In this document: one piece after another, positions 1-9,487 of the stretch | Numbering within the stretch: the first letter of the stretch is position 1 | Layout: each line of letters opens with the position of its first letter | Source: an uncultured Prevotella sp. | GTDB lineage: Bacteria > Bacteroidota > Bacteroidia > Bacteroidales > Bacteroidaceae | Assembly (NCBI GenBank): GCA_946998205.1 | Contig: CAMPYJ010000001.1 | Location: forward strand, 1 to 64,000 | Length of the DNA stretch: 64,000 nt | Reading direction: 5' to 3' | The notes under the pieces: model-generated | What the model saw: the letters and a program-made list of their open reading frames with translations, nothing else | Databases searched by the model: none | Told to the model about the DNA's origin: nothing | Position numbers and translations under genes: made by a program

Positions 1-76
1 AAGAGACCGCAAGATGACAAAACGTAAACTGTCCAACATACAAAAAACTTTACGGAAGTAATTTATAGAACCGCCC
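1..76 (-). mobile_element. Miniature inverted-repeat element, partial (copy A1)
   Basis: This is the left half of the repeat family in reverse orientation. The terminal GGGCGGTTCTATAAATTA end lies at 59-76 on the minus strand, followed by the subterminal CCGTAAAG-T-tract block and the GTTTTGTCATCTTG block. The rest lies outside the window. It abuts a right half of another copy (77-138) that points the other way, as if A1 had inserted into that copy. No open frame of note. Confidence 0.8.
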
Positions 77-138
77 ATGAACAAATTGACCTCAAAAATA
101 GTCTCTCAACCTGCCAAAGCTAATTAATCGAACCGCCC
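77..138 (+). mobile_element. Miniature inverted-repeat element, right half (copy A2)
   Basis: The right half matches full copies elsewhere in the window: the AACAAATTGACC arm, the CTCAAAAATAGTCTC block, the AAAGCTAATT block and a terminal GAACCGCCC. Its left half would lie beyond copy A1. The terminal repeat has one altered stretch (TTAATCGAACC instead of TTATAGAACC). Confidence 0.7.
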
Positions 139-195
139 TTGTATGATTCGTAGAGGGACTTGATAGGATGTTAACAGTCAACGTAACTTTTTCGG

Positions 196-225
196 CAAAG
201 ATAGTGAAGGGGAAATACCACCAAA
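196..225 (-). promoter_or_regulatory. Bacteroidales-type promoter facing the left edge
   Basis: On the minus strand TTTG (222-225) is separated by 18 bp from TATCTTTG (196-203). This fits the TTTG-N19-TAnnTTTG promoter form known for Bacteroidetes primary sigma factor. It reads towards position 1, where only the miniature elements are visible, so the gene it serves lies outside the window or was separated from it by insertion. Confidence 0.5.
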
Positions 226-249
226 GGCGGCTGATGTTGGATGCTTACC

Positions 250-305
250 ATAAAACGAAAGAAGTCCCCACCCATGGATTGGCAAAAACCAAAGGTAGAG
301 ACTTC
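250..305 (-). terminator. Probable terminator of the nuo operon
   Basis: Just after the nuoN stop the minus strand can fold GAAGTC with GACTTC (261-266 with 300-305), with further pairing inside, and then runs into a T-rich stretch (TTTCGTTTTA). The stem has an internal loop, so strength is uncertain. Confidence 0.5.
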
Positions 306-327
306 GTTTATATATGAATTCGTGGAA

Positions 328-1809
328 CTACGAAATGGCTACGGCAGCAGCATGTATCCAATTGAATACAAATGAGCATACACCAAAGAGCAACACACCT
401 ACCGTACATAAAGCCAAAGCCAACTTGGTATTGGCATGGCTCTTGAATGTAGGCAAAGGATTGTCGTTCTTCTTAATGTACATAGCCTTTACAATTAGCA
501 GATAGTAGTACAGAGATATAACGGTGTTAATCAATGCTATGAACAGCACGATATATGCCCATGCTCCTACTTGTGTACCTAAGTTGGCATTTTTAACAGC
601 TGCCATGAAGATAAAAAACTTAGAGAACATACCTGCAAAAGGAGGAATACCTGCCAATGAGAATAAAGCTAAAGTCATTAGGAAAGCTAACTTTGGATTG
701 GTTTTGTACAATCCATTGTAGCTGTCCATCTCTACTGTACCGCCGTTATGATTTTCTACGGCTGCAATAATAGTAAATACAGAGAGGTTAGCTACTACAT
801 AAATAAGTACATAGAAAGTAAGAGAGGCCACACTCATTGCTGAATTACCAACAATGGCCAATACGATGTATCCGGCTTGAGAGATAGAACTAAACGCCAT
901 GAAGCGCTTCAAATCACTTTGACGTATGGCAAAAAGGTTGGCTACAGTAATAGAGAGTACAACAATAATGTACAACATATATTGCCAGTATTCTACCATT
1001 GGAGCAAACACTTTCATCAAGATAGCGCAAAGCGTAAAGGCAGCTGCACCCTTGCTCACTACCGACAAATAGCCTGTAACGGTTGTAGGCGCACCCTGAT
1101 AGGTATCGGCTGTCCAAAAATGAAATGGTACCAAACTTATCTTAAAGCCTAATCCACTAAAGAAGAACACCATGCCTAAGATGGTAAGAGGTGTGGCTGT
1201 AAGCTGCGCTGTTATATCATCAAAGTAGAGAGTACCTGCAGCTCCATAGACAAAACTAATACCATAGAGCATTACACCACTTGAGAATGTTGCGGTAAGT
1301 ATAAACTTTGCAGCAGCTTCTGCTGAATGGTGACGATATTTGTCTAATGCCACTAAGCATGACATAGGCACACTTGCCAACTCTAAGCCTAAGAAGAAGA
1401 GTAAAAAGTGATTGGCACTTACCATGAAGTTCATACCTAACAAGGTAGATAAGGTAAGCAAATAGAACTCTCCCTCCTTAAATGCTGTATCATCGCGCGA
1501 CAGCCATTCACGAGATTGTATGAGTACAATGAGTGTGGCAAATGCCATTATCGTCTTAATAACTCCTATAGAAGGCGATGTCGTATACATTCCTGCAAAG
1601 AGAGTTGTAGATGCGGTAGGCAATATATTCAGCAATATATGTACAAACATAAGTACGCAAACCAGTGGATTAAACCACGAACGGCGGCGGTCGGTGGGTG
1701 TAAGCGTACGTACCTTCTGTGCCGAACAGAAGTCGACTATAAACGTGATAACCAAGATAGCAGCGAGCGATACCTCAGGCATCATTTGTAGAAATTGACT
1801 GTAATTCAT
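328..1809 (-). CDS. nuoN: NADH-quinone oxidoreductase subunit N
   Basis: Antiporter-like membrane subunit of respiratory complex I, involved in proton translocation in the inner membrane. The 493-residue protein is almost entirely hydrophobic, with repeated transmembrane helices across its length and the conserved antiporter-type core (around residues 110-410, including a Lys-containing helix near SLVPFHFW and the RQSDLKRFMAFSSISQ segment). Length is usual for NuoN. It is the last gene of the operon, 13 bp after nuoM, and a probable terminator follows. Confidence 0.97.
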   Translation of the reverse strand: MNYSQFLQMMPEVSLAAILVITFIVDFCSAQKVRTLTPTDRRRSWFNPLVCVLMFVHILLNILPTASTTLFAGMYTTSPSIGVIKTIMAFATLIVLIQSREWLSRDDTAFKEGEFYLLTLSTLLGMNFMVSANHFLLFFLGLELASVPMSCLVALDKYRHHSAEAAAKFILTATFSSGVMLYGISFVYGAAGTLYFDDITAQLTATPLTILGMVFFFSGLGFKISLVPFHFWTADTYQGAPTTVTGYLSVVSKGAAAFTLCAILMKVFAPMVEYWQYMLYIIVVLSITVANLFAIRQSDLKRFMAFSSISQAGYIVLAIVGNSAMSVASLTFYVLIYVVANLSVFTIIAAVENHNGGTVEMDSYNGLYKTNPKLAFLMTLALFSLAGIPPFAGMFSKFFIFMAAVKNANLGTQVGAWAYIVLFIALINTVISLYYYLLIVKAMYIKKNDNPLPTFKSHANTKLALALCTVGVLLFGVCSFVFNWIHAAAVAIS

Positions 1810-1822
1810 TTTCTTAATTTCA

Positions 1823-3307
1823 TTAGTGGATTATATTCATCAGAATAGGACCTACTGCATCTCTGATAACATTATCTGCCCAAAGCGGTGCAATACCAAG
1901 TCCGGCAACACAGAAGATAAGACATATCACAGCAACACGCTCATCCCAAGTAGCATCGGTTAACTCCAGGTAATGTGGATCGGCAACCTTTTGATAAAGT
2001 ATCTTACCTACTACGCGTAAAATGTATACCGCTGTAATAACGATAGAGGTACATGCGATAATGGTTGCAGAGCGGTGAAAGAGGTCGTTATTGGCAAACG
2101 AACCGATAAAGACGGTCATCTCTGCCACAAATCCAGAGAAGCCTGGCAAACCTAAGTTAGCCAAACCTGCAATGACATAGCCTACACTTAAGAAAGGCAT
2201 AATCTTCATTAAACCACCTAACTTGCGTACGTCGCGTGTATGAGTTCTACCATAAATCATACCAATAAGCGCAAAGAACAAGGCTGTCATCAAACCATGT
2301 GAAAGCATTTGTAAGATAGCACCCGTACAAGAAGTTTGGGTCATCATTAATAAAGCAAACAACACCAAACCACAGTGGCTTACTGAAGAGTAAGCGTTGA
2401 TATATTTCAAGTCGGTTTGTACACAAGCTGAGAGTGCTCCATACACAACGGATATTGTAGTAAGGATGATAAATATCCAAGACAATTCGTGTGCTGCATC
2501 TGGCAATAAGAACATGGCAATACGAAAGCATCCGTATCCTCCTAACTTCATCAGTACACCTGCATGCAACATTGATACGGCAGTAGGTGCCGAAGCATGA
2601 CCATCAGGCGACCATGTATGGAAGGGAAACAAAGCACCAAGTACACCAAATCCTATGAAGATAAGTGGGAAGAATACTTTCTGTATGTTTACTGGGATGT
2701 TGTGTGCGTGCGCTATTTCAAGGATATTCATGGTAGAAGCTCCACTAAAGAAGTAAATACCGAGAATACCCATTATCAATAAAGCACTGCCACCCATCAA
2801 CATCAAGGTAAGCTTCATTGCTGCATACTCCTTTGGTCCACTACCCCACACACCAATAAGTAAGTACATTGGGATAAGAGCTACCTCATAGAACATAAAC
2901 ATGGTAAACATGTCAATGCTAATAAAGAAGCCGTAGACACCCGTGCTCAACAAGGTAAACCACAAGAAATACTCCTTAGTCATAGGTTTGAGCTGCCAAG
3001 AAGCAAACGTACCAGTAAACACAATGATACTTGATAACAGCAACATCACTACCGAGATGCCATCAACACCCACACTATAACAAATGTTGAGCGGTTGAAA
3101 CCATGGTGCACTATATGTAAATAGCATGGTGTCGGTATTACCTGCATGGCGCATCTGAATAAAAATAATGGTAAGCCAAATAGACAATGCCAACAAGGCA
3201 GAAGCGCCAACCACCATTACGCCTCGTACTTGATTTAGGTTGCGGGCTAACCAAAGCCCTAACAACATCAAGACGGGAATTACAACGAATAATGTTAATA
3301 TACTCAT
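1823..3307 (-). CDS. nuoM: NADH-quinone oxidoreductase subunit M
   Basis: Antiporter-like proton-pumping subunit of complex I in the inner membrane. The 494 residues carry about 14 predicted membrane helices. The conserved FPFHTWSPDGHASAPTAVSM segment (middle of the protein) and the QTDLKYINAYSSVSH segment are hallmarks of NuoM/Mrp-type subunits. It sits between nuoL and nuoN with short gaps, as in other nuo operons. Confidence 0.97.
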   Translation of the reverse strand: MSILTLFVVIPVLMLLGLWLARNLNQVRGVMVVGASALLALSIWLTIIFIQMRHAGNTDTMLFTYSAPWFQPLNICYSVGVDGISVVMLLLSSIIVFTGTFASWQLKPMTKEYFLWFTLLSTGVYGFFISIDMFTMFMFYEVALIPMYLLIGVWGSGPKEYAAMKLTLMLMGGSALLIMGILGIYFFSGASTMNILEIAHAHNIPVNIQKVFFPLIFIGFGVLGALFPFHTWSPDGHASAPTAVSMLHAGVLMKLGGYGCFRIAMFLLPDAAHELSWIFIILTTISVVYGALSACVQTDLKYINAYSSVSHCGLVLFALLMMTQTSCTGAILQMLSHGLMTALFFALIGMIYGRTHTRDVRKLGGLMKIMPFLSVGYVIAGLANLGLPGFSGFVAEMTVFIGSFANNDLFHRSATIIACTSIVITAVYILRVVGKILYQKVADPHYLELTDATWDERVAVICLIFCVAGLGIAPLWADNVIRDAVGPILMNIIH

Positions 3308-3351
3308 TTTTCCAAGAAATTCATTTAATATTTACATTCTTATTCAATGCA

Positions 3352-5319
3352 TTACAACAGGCAAATCAACGCCAATGTCAATGCCACACTACCAGTTAGA
3401 AACCACACTGCATACTGGCGAATATCGCCACTCTGCCAAGGTCGGATACTTTCTCCAGCCTCTTGTGCTCCCCATGCCATGAAATTAAACGTACCATCAA
3501 TAACATGACGATCAAACCACGCAATAGGTCTACTTACACAAAGGAAGATGATCTTATGTGTAAAGAACTGCCAAACCTCATCCATATAGAAACGCTTGTA
3601 GGCTGCGCGATGCAACGTAGAGAACTTATTAGCAAGCTTATCTGCCAAAGGCGTAGCTTCACCTTTATACATATAGGTAGCCAAACCTATAGCAACAAGC
3701 GCTAACACCGTACTTGTAATGGCTACATTCCAATGAGTATGGGTTGTAAAACCAATTCCATTTGCTGAAACTAACTCTCCTGCGTGTGTTCCCCAAAGGA
3801 ATACCGTACATGTAATTACCGACAAGATAATAAGAGGAAGTGTCATTGCAAAAGGTGCTTCGTGAGGTTGATGAACATCTGGTTCACCTTTATGAGATTC
3901 GTAATAGCTCTTTCCCCAGAAGATAACATAGTACAGGCGGAACATATAGAACGCTGTCATCATGGCTATACCACTCATTACAATGCCCATTATCGGGTGA
4001 AAGTTGTAACATGCTACCAAGATTTCATCTTTTGAGAAAAATCCTGAGAATGGAGGAATACCTGAAATAGCCAAACATGAAATTAAGAATGCAATATGCG
4101 TAATTGGCATATACTTACGAAGTCCACCCATGTAATACTTCTCATTAGAGTGTACTGCATGGATTACACAACCTGCGCAAAGGAACAGGCAAGCCTTAAA
4201 CATTGCGTGTGTAAACAAGTGGAACATACTTGCCATATATCCTAAGCCTTGTACATCGGCATATTCTTCGGTCATCGCTACCCCACCAGTTGCAGGATCG
4301 GGCAAGCAAACGCCCAAAGCAACGAGCATAAAACCTATCTGCGAAATGGTTGAAAATGCCAAGACACGCTTTATGTCACTCTGTGCACACGCCACGGCAG
4401 CCGCATAAAAGGCTGTAAAGGCAGCTATGTACGCTATCCAATGCAATTGTTCGGGCGCATAGTGTACAAACAACGGGAACAAACTTGCTACCAAGTACAC
4501 ACCCGCAACAACCATGGTTGCAGCATGAATTAAAGCAGAAACAGGTGTTGGACCTTCCATTGCATCTGGCAACCAAATATGTAATGGGAACATAGCCGAC
4601 TTTCCTGCGCCTCCAATAAACATCAGGAACAATGCTACCGGCATTATCCAACTGGCTTGAGCCGCATTGCCAACCAAAGTAGCATCAGCTGTAAGATCAT
4701 AATTAAATGTTCCTACATAGAAGCTGTAAAACAGAATACCAATTAAGAAGAATAAATCGGCAAAACGTGTTACGATGAATGCTTTCTTTGAAGCTGCCAC
4801 CGCAGCATGCATAGGATAATAAAAACCAATGAGAAGATAAGAGCTAACGCCCACCAACTCCCAAAACAAATACATTTGGAAGATGTTGGTAGCTACTACC
4901 AATCCTAACATTGACATGGTAAACAATGACAAGAAAGCGTAATAACGTTGGAAACCTTTCTCACCGTGCATATATCCAAACGAATAAATGTGCACCATGA
5001 AGCTCACCGTTGTAATAACAACAAGCATCATTACCGAAATAGGCGTGAGCCTAAATCCTATGTTGAACGTTAGCAATTCGGTAAACTTCAACCATGCAAT
5101 ATTAAAAGGTGTAACAGTAGGATATAATCCATTAGCCGCACGACCAACGCCAAAGAAATACTCATAGGCTGTATAGCAAGACAAACAGAATACAGCACCC
5201 AAGACAACCGTACCTATTATTCCTGCTACCTTATGGCTCATCTTCATACCAGCCAATCCAAGAACCAAAAAGCTTAGTGCAGGTAGAAGAAGTATTAAAA
5301 ATACATAACTGTAATCCAT
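3352..5319 (-). CDS. nuoL: NADH-quinone oxidoreductase subunit L
   Basis: Distal antiporter-like subunit of complex I. The 655-residue protein has the NuoL N-terminal region, the core segment FPLHIWLPDAMEGPTPVSAL with a following HAATMV motif, and CAQSDIKRVLAFSTISQ. The C-terminal extension with a last hydrophobic helix fits the long lateral helix and anchor of NuoL. It is somewhat longer than the well-known enterobacterial protein. It lies 5 bp after nuoK and is transcribed before nuoM. Confidence 0.97.
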   Translation of the reverse strand: MDYSYVFLILLLPALSFLVLGLAGMKMSHKVAGIIGTVVLGAVFCLSCYTAYEYFFGVGRAANGLYPTVTPFNIAWLKFTELLTFNIGFRLTPISVMMLVVITTVSFMVHIYSFGYMHGEKGFQRYYAFLSLFTMSMLGLVVATNIFQMYLFWELVGVSSYLLIGFYYPMHAAVAASKKAFIVTRFADLFFLIGILFYSFYVGTFNYDLTADATLVGNAAQASWIMPVALFLMFIGGAGKSAMFPLHIWLPDAMEGPTPVSALIHAATMVVAGVYLVASLFPLFVHYAPEQLHWIAYIAAFTAFYAAAVACAQSDIKRVLAFSTISQIGFMLVALGVCLPDPATGGVAMTEEYADVQGLGYMASMFHLFTHAMFKACLFLCAGCVIHAVHSNEKYYMGGLRKYMPITHIAFLISCLAISGIPPFSGFFSKDEILVACYNFHPIMGIVMSGIAMMTAFYMFRLYYVIFWGKSYYESHKGEPDVHQPHEAPFAMTLPLIILSVITCTVFLWGTHAGELVSANGIGFTTHTHWNVAITSTVLALVAIGLATYMYKGEATPLADKLANKFSTLHRAAYKRFYMDEVWQFFTHKIIFLCVSRPIAWFDRHVIDGTFNFMAWGAQEAGESIRPWQSGDIRQYAVWFLTGSVALTLALICLL

Positions 5320-5324
5320 TGTTC

Positions 5325-5633
5325 TTATAATTTCATGTTTTCAATACTGTTCACCTGATCGCTGTGATAGTTACGGTAAACATTGATAATAATTGCCATT
5401 GCCACAGCAGTCTCAGCGGCACTTATCCCGATGGAGAACAAAGTAAAGAAAAAGCCTTCCAACTGCCCCGGGAACAAAATACGATTGAACACTGCAAAGT
5501 TAATATCTGCCGAATTGAGTACCAACTCAATAGAAATTAACATGGCGATAAGGTTACGGCGTGTAACAAATCCAAACACGCCAATAAAGAATAAGAGTGC
5601 ACTTAGCACCAAATAACATGATACAGGTATCAT
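5325..5633 (-). CDS. nuoK: NADH-quinone oxidoreductase subunit K
   Basis: Small membrane subunit of complex I (102 residues, three hydrophobic helices). Conserved acidic residues lie inside the helices (ISIELVLNSADINF; SIGISAAETAVAMAI), as expected for the proton path. Its start overlaps the nuoJ stop by 4 bp, indicating translational coupling. Confidence 0.96.
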   Translation of the reverse strand: MIPVSCYLVLSALLFFIGVFGFVTRRNLIAMLISIELVLNSADINFAVFNRILFPGQLEGFFFTLFSIGISAAETAVAMAIIINVYRNYHSDQVNSIENMKL

Positions 5634-6151
5634 TTATCGTCCTCCTTTCTTGCTACTAAAACGCCTCCTATGATACAAGCCAAGAGGAAAATAGAAATAA
5701 GCTCGAATGGTAATACATATTGATATTTGTCCGAACCTACCAATGCTTTACCTATTGTTTGCATAGGCACCTCTACATCTGGTACGCTAAGAGCCTGGTT
5801 AATAAACTGATTTTTCAACAAGATGGCTACCACTGTCACCAAACCTATAAGTGTGATAAGAATGGCTCCCATGGCTCTTGAACCCTTTAAGCGTTCTGTC
5901 AAGCCCTGCAATGTACGCTTAGAAACCAACTGGATAGCGAAAACATACATCACTGTAATGCCACCCGCATAGACAGCTATCTGTGCTGCGCCCAAGTATG
6001 TGTAGTCTAAGAGGAAATAAATACCTGCAACTCCAAACAAGACAAATAGCAAGAAGGTAGCTGCGCGCATAATTCTTGTTGTCATTACGCACATCAAAGC
6101 CGAGCCAATAATGACCACTGCCAAGATGCAAAACATTACTAAATTTGCCAT
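5630..6151 (-). CDS. nuoJ: NADH-quinone oxidoreductase subunit J
   Basis: Membrane subunit of complex I, 173 residues with about five hydrophobic helices. The YLGAAQIAVYAGGITVMYVF segment in helix 3 is the conserved NuoJ signature. It lies between nuoI (15 bp upstream) and nuoK (4-bp overlap). Confidence 0.96.
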   Translation of the reverse strand: MANLVMFCILAVVIIGSALMCVMTTRIMRAATFLLFVLFGVAGIYFLLDYTYLGAAQIAVYAGGITVMYVFAIQLVSKRTLQGLTERLKGSRAMGAILITLIGLVTVVAILLKNQFINQALSVPDVEVPMQTIGKALVGSDKYQYVLPFELISIFLLACIIGGVLVARKEDDK

Positions 6152-6166
6152 AAACGTTACTTCTTT

Positions 6167-6700
6167 TTATTTTGTCTTCGTATTAAACTTACCAATAGTC
6201 AGCCCAGCACCTCCGTCAATAAGGTCAGGAAGACTGCCACCCTCATATACTTCTTTGTCCAAATGCAATACCAATGAATTGCGGATAAATGTGCTATTCT
6301 CAAAATCATTGGTAAACTCAATAGAATCGAAGTTACAAGCATTGACGCATAACTGGCAAAACATACAGTCTCCTAAGTCGTACTGATAATCTACCAACTG
6401 CTTTTTCTTACGACCTGTCGCCTCGTCTACCACCATTTCTGTTCTTATTTTGATGGTTCCATTAGGACACGCTCTTTCGCACATGGTACAAGCTACACAC
6501 TTATGATTACCATTCTCATCACGCTTAAACACCAATCTTCCACGATGACGCTTTGACACATGCAAGGTTGTTTTACGGTTTTCGGGATACTGCTCGGTAC
6601 TCTTTGGTGTAACATATTCTTTGAAAGTAACGCCCAAACCAATAGCTAAGGACTTTACTCCACGAATAATACCATTAAAATATGAATGATTATTTTCCAT
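6167..6700 (-). CDS. nuoI: NADH-quinone oxidoreductase subunit I (2 x 4Fe-4S)
   Basis: Peripheral-arm subunit that passes electrons through two 4Fe-4S clusters towards NuoB. Both cluster motifs are intact: Cys68, Cys71, Cys74, Cys78 and Cys112, Cys115, Cys118, Cys122 (CxxCxxCxxxC pattern). The 177-residue length is normal. It lies between nuoH and nuoJ in the operon. Confidence 0.97.
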   Translation of the reverse strand: MENNHSYFNGIIRGVKSLAIGLGVTFKEYVTPKSTEQYPENRKTTLHVSKRHRGRLVFKRDENGNHKCVACTMCERACPNGTIKIRTEMVVDEATGRKKKQLVDYQYDLGDCMFCQLCVNACNFDSIEFTNDFENSTFIRNSLVLHLDKEVYEGGSLPDLIDGGAGLTIGKFNTKTK

Positions 6701-6729
6701 TTTACTTCATCTCCGTTATACAGATATAT

Positions 6730-7815
6730 TTATCCATGAATACCTAATGCCACACAAAGGGTCATCAACACCAAGTTAAACAAAGCGAAAGGCATGAGAT
6801 ATTTCCACTCTAAGGTAAGTATCTGGTCGATTCGAAGACGTGGGAAAGTCCAGCGCACCCACATCAACAACCAGACAACTACAAAGGTTTTACCTAAGAA
6901 CCACACAATACCTGGTATCAAATTCATTACATTATCAAACGCCTCAATACCAATATTGAGTGGTGCCCAACCGCCTAAGAACACAGCAGTAGCTAAACCT
7001 GAAATGACAAACAAGTTAAGGTACTCCGCCAAATAGTAGAAACCGAACCCCATACCCGAATACTCTGTATGGTATCCAGCCGTTAATTCGCTCTCAGCCT
7101 CAGCCAAGTCGAAAGGGCCACGGTTAGCTTCTGCATTACCCGCAATAAGGAACAAGACGAAAGCTATGATGGCAGGAATGTGTCCTCTGATGATTAACCA
7201 GTTCCAAGGTCCTGTCTGATAGTCTACAATACCACTTATCTGCATGGTGCCGGTCAAAACGACTGCAGCGACAAGAGTAAGTCCCAATGTCATTTCATAA
7301 GAAATCATCTGCACAGCTCCACGCATGGCAGAGAGCACAGAATATTTGTTATTAGACGCCCAACCGGCCAAGAAGATGCCTAACACGCCAATACTTGAAA
7401 CGGCGGTAACCAAGAATATACCTACGTTAAAATCGAGAATATGCGCTCCCTTATTCCAAGGAAGGAAAGAGAATGTACCAATCGAAGCAATGATAACCAA
7501 GAAAGGTGCAATATAATACAATAATTTATCGGCTTTGTCAACGACAAAAATCTCTTTGATAAGCATCTTTAGCACATCGGCAAATACCTGTAAAAGTCCC
7601 CAAGGACCAACACGCATAGGACCTAATCGACATTGAAAATAAGCACAGACCTTACGTTCCATGAATATCAACACGATAGCCAACACAGCGTATGCCAACA
7701 AAATGCACACACCTACGATAACACATTCTATGAGAGTCGACCAAAAGCTGCCCAATCCTAATGTTTGGGTAAGCAATGAGTCGAACCATGTAGTTATTAT
7801 ACTAAAATCAAACAT
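6730..7815 (-). CDS. nuoH: NADH-quinone oxidoreductase subunit H
   Basis: Membrane subunit at the junction of the two complex I arms, forming part of the quinone chamber. The 361-residue protein has about eight helices. The GPFDLAEAESELTAGYHTEY segment is the strongly conserved acidic quinone-site loop, and the N-terminal ERKVCAYFQCRLGPMRVGP segment is also typical. Confidence 0.97.
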   Translation of the reverse strand: MFDFSIITTWFDSLLTQTLGLGSFWSTLIECVIVGVCILLAYAVLAIVLIFMERKVCAYFQCRLGPMRVGPWGLLQVFADVLKMLIKEIFVVDKADKLLYYIAPFLVIIASIGTFSFLPWNKGAHILDFNVGIFLVTAVSSIGVLGIFLAGWASNNKYSVLSAMRGAVQMISYEMTLGLTLVAAVVLTGTMQISGIVDYQTGPWNWLIIRGHIPAIIAFVLFLIAGNAEANRGPFDLAEAESELTAGYHTEYSGMGFGFYYLAEYLNLFVISGLATAVFLGGWAPLNIGIEAFDNVMNLIPGIVWFLGKTFVVVWLLMWVRWTFPRLRIDQILTLEWKYLMPFALFNLVLMTLCVALGIHG

Positions 7816-7898
7816 TGTCTATATAAGTTAATTTTTAGTGTACAAATGGTGAAGAGCCTTACTTTAAAGTGCCAGCCTCTCCCCCGCTTGTTTACACG

Positions 7899-9470
7899 CT
7901 ATCTGTCAATATCTGGTATCACAAAGTCTAACGCTGCGCCCACAGTTACGAGGTCGGCTATCTTAAGTCCCCTCAACATCTCATCCATAGCGGCAACGTG
8001 ATTCAATCCCATAGGACGGAACTTCAAACGATATGGGTTCTTACCTCCTTTAGAATCCAGGTAAACCCCAATCTCACCGCGCGAGCCTTCACATGAGAAG
8101 TACCATTGTCCCTCAGGCACTTTGATAATTGGTTTCTGCTTGATATAGAACTCACCCTCAGGGATATTGTCTATGAGTTGTTCGATGATGCGAATACTTT
8201 GTTTGATTTCTTCAATGCGGTTGAAATATCTTCCGTACGAATCGCACATGGTATTGGTTATCTCATCAAACTCCACTTTATCATACATATCGTAAGGATG
8301 ATTCTTGCGTACGTCGCTCTTCCAGCCCGAAGCACGTCCGGCAGGCCCCGTTACGCCATAACCAATAATGTTTTCCTTATCCATTATACCAATATTTTTG
8401 AAACGTTCTTCGGTAATGATGTTGTTACCAAATACGTCCAAATATTCTTGCAGCATTGGTTTAAGATAAGAACATAAGTCCTTGGTGTTTTTAACAAAGT
8501 GGGTATCTATATCGTCTTGGCATCCACCTATACGATAATAGTTTTGTATCAAGCGTCCGCCAGTAGTCTCTTCCATTACGTTAAGCACGTGTTCACGGTC
8601 GCGCATGCTGTACAAGAAAGCAGTTAACGCACCCAAGTCTTGCGCACAACATCCAAGATACAGCAAGTGAGAGTCAATACGTTGCAACTCATCCATAATG
8701 GTACGAATGTACTTTATACGCTCTGACAGCTCAATCCCCATGGCCTCTTCAATAACGCCAACCAGCGCATGGCGGTTCATCATGGCGCTCAAGTAGTCCA
8801 TACGGTCGGTAAGTGCCAAGGTTTGAGGATATGTATAATCCTCGCACATTTTCTCAATACCACGGTGAATATATCCCAAGTGTGGATAAATGTGCTTAAT
8901 CGTCTCACCGTCCAGCACACTCTGCAAGCGCAGCACACCGTGCGTACTTGGGTGCTGAGGACCAATGTTGATAACGAAATCGTCGTCAGTAAACAAAGGT
9001 ACTTTGGTTTCAATCAACTCTCCATGCTTACCAAGCGAATATTGTAGCGTATAATCTAACTCAACATCGTCTGACAAAGTAAATTTGTTGTTTTCGGGAG
9101 ACAAGTCATAATTCTTACGCAAAGGATAACCTACAAAATCGTTACGCAAGAAAAGACGGCGCATATCCTTATGTCCTAAGAACTTAATACCCAAAAAGTC
9201 GTACACTTCTCTCTCCAAGAAGTCGGCAGCTTTCCACAGATTAGAAACCGTATCAAGCACATAGTCATCACCTATCTGCTTGGCAATACACTTTACAGAT
9301 GTTCGTTCATGGGTATCAGTATTTTCCAAAATATAAATACACCCCAATCCTTCTTCACCGAAATCTTCGCCTACAATGGTTACAAGGTAATCGAAATGCT
9401 TTTCATTCTTCAGTTTTGACATCTCTTGTGCCAAATCGCTTGACTGAACTTCTATATTTTCTAATTTCAT
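7899..9470 (-). CDS. nuoCD: NADH-quinone oxidoreductase, fused subunits C and D
   Basis: Fusion of the NuoC (30 kDa) and NuoD (49 kDa) subunits of the peripheral arm; NuoD lines the quinone pocket. Residues about 1-145 are the NuoC part (EREVYDFLGIKFLGHKDMRR). From about residue 165 the NuoD part begins with NIGPQHPSTHGVLR, followed by YPHLGYIHRGIEK. Length 523 aa is near the usual NuoCD size. Natural C-D fusions occur in several phyla. It lies 83 bp before nuoH and 17 bp after nuoB. Confidence 0.96.
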   Translation of the reverse strand: MKLENIEVQSSDLAQEMSKLKNEKHFDYLVTIVGEDFGEEGLGCIYILENTDTHERTSVKCIAKQIGDDYVLDTVSNLWKAADFLEREVYDFLGIKFLGHKDMRRLFLRNDFVGYPLRKNYDLSPENNKFTLSDDVELDYTLQYSLGKHGELIETKVPLFTDDDFVINIGPQHPSTHGVLRLQSVLDGETIKHIYPHLGYIHRGIEKMCEDYTYPQTLALTDRMDYLSAMMNRHALVGVIEEAMGIELSERIKYIRTIMDELQRIDSHLLYLGCCAQDLGALTAFLYSMRDREHVLNVMEETTGGRLIQNYYRIGGCQDDIDTHFVKNTKDLCSYLKPMLQEYLDVFGNNIITEERFKNIGIMDKENIIGYGVTGPAGRASGWKSDVRKNHPYDMYDKVEFDEITNTMCDSYGRYFNRIEEIKQSIRIIEQLIDNIPEGEFYIKQKPIIKVPEGQWYFSCEGSRGEIGVYLDSKGGKNPYRLKFRPMGLNHVAAMDEMLRGLKIADLVTVGAALDFVIPDIDR

Positions 9471-9487
9471 ATCCGATACACCTTATA

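Noticed and set aside
314..505. Plus-strand frame inside nuoN
   Set aside because: Antisense shadow of the nuoN coding sequence.
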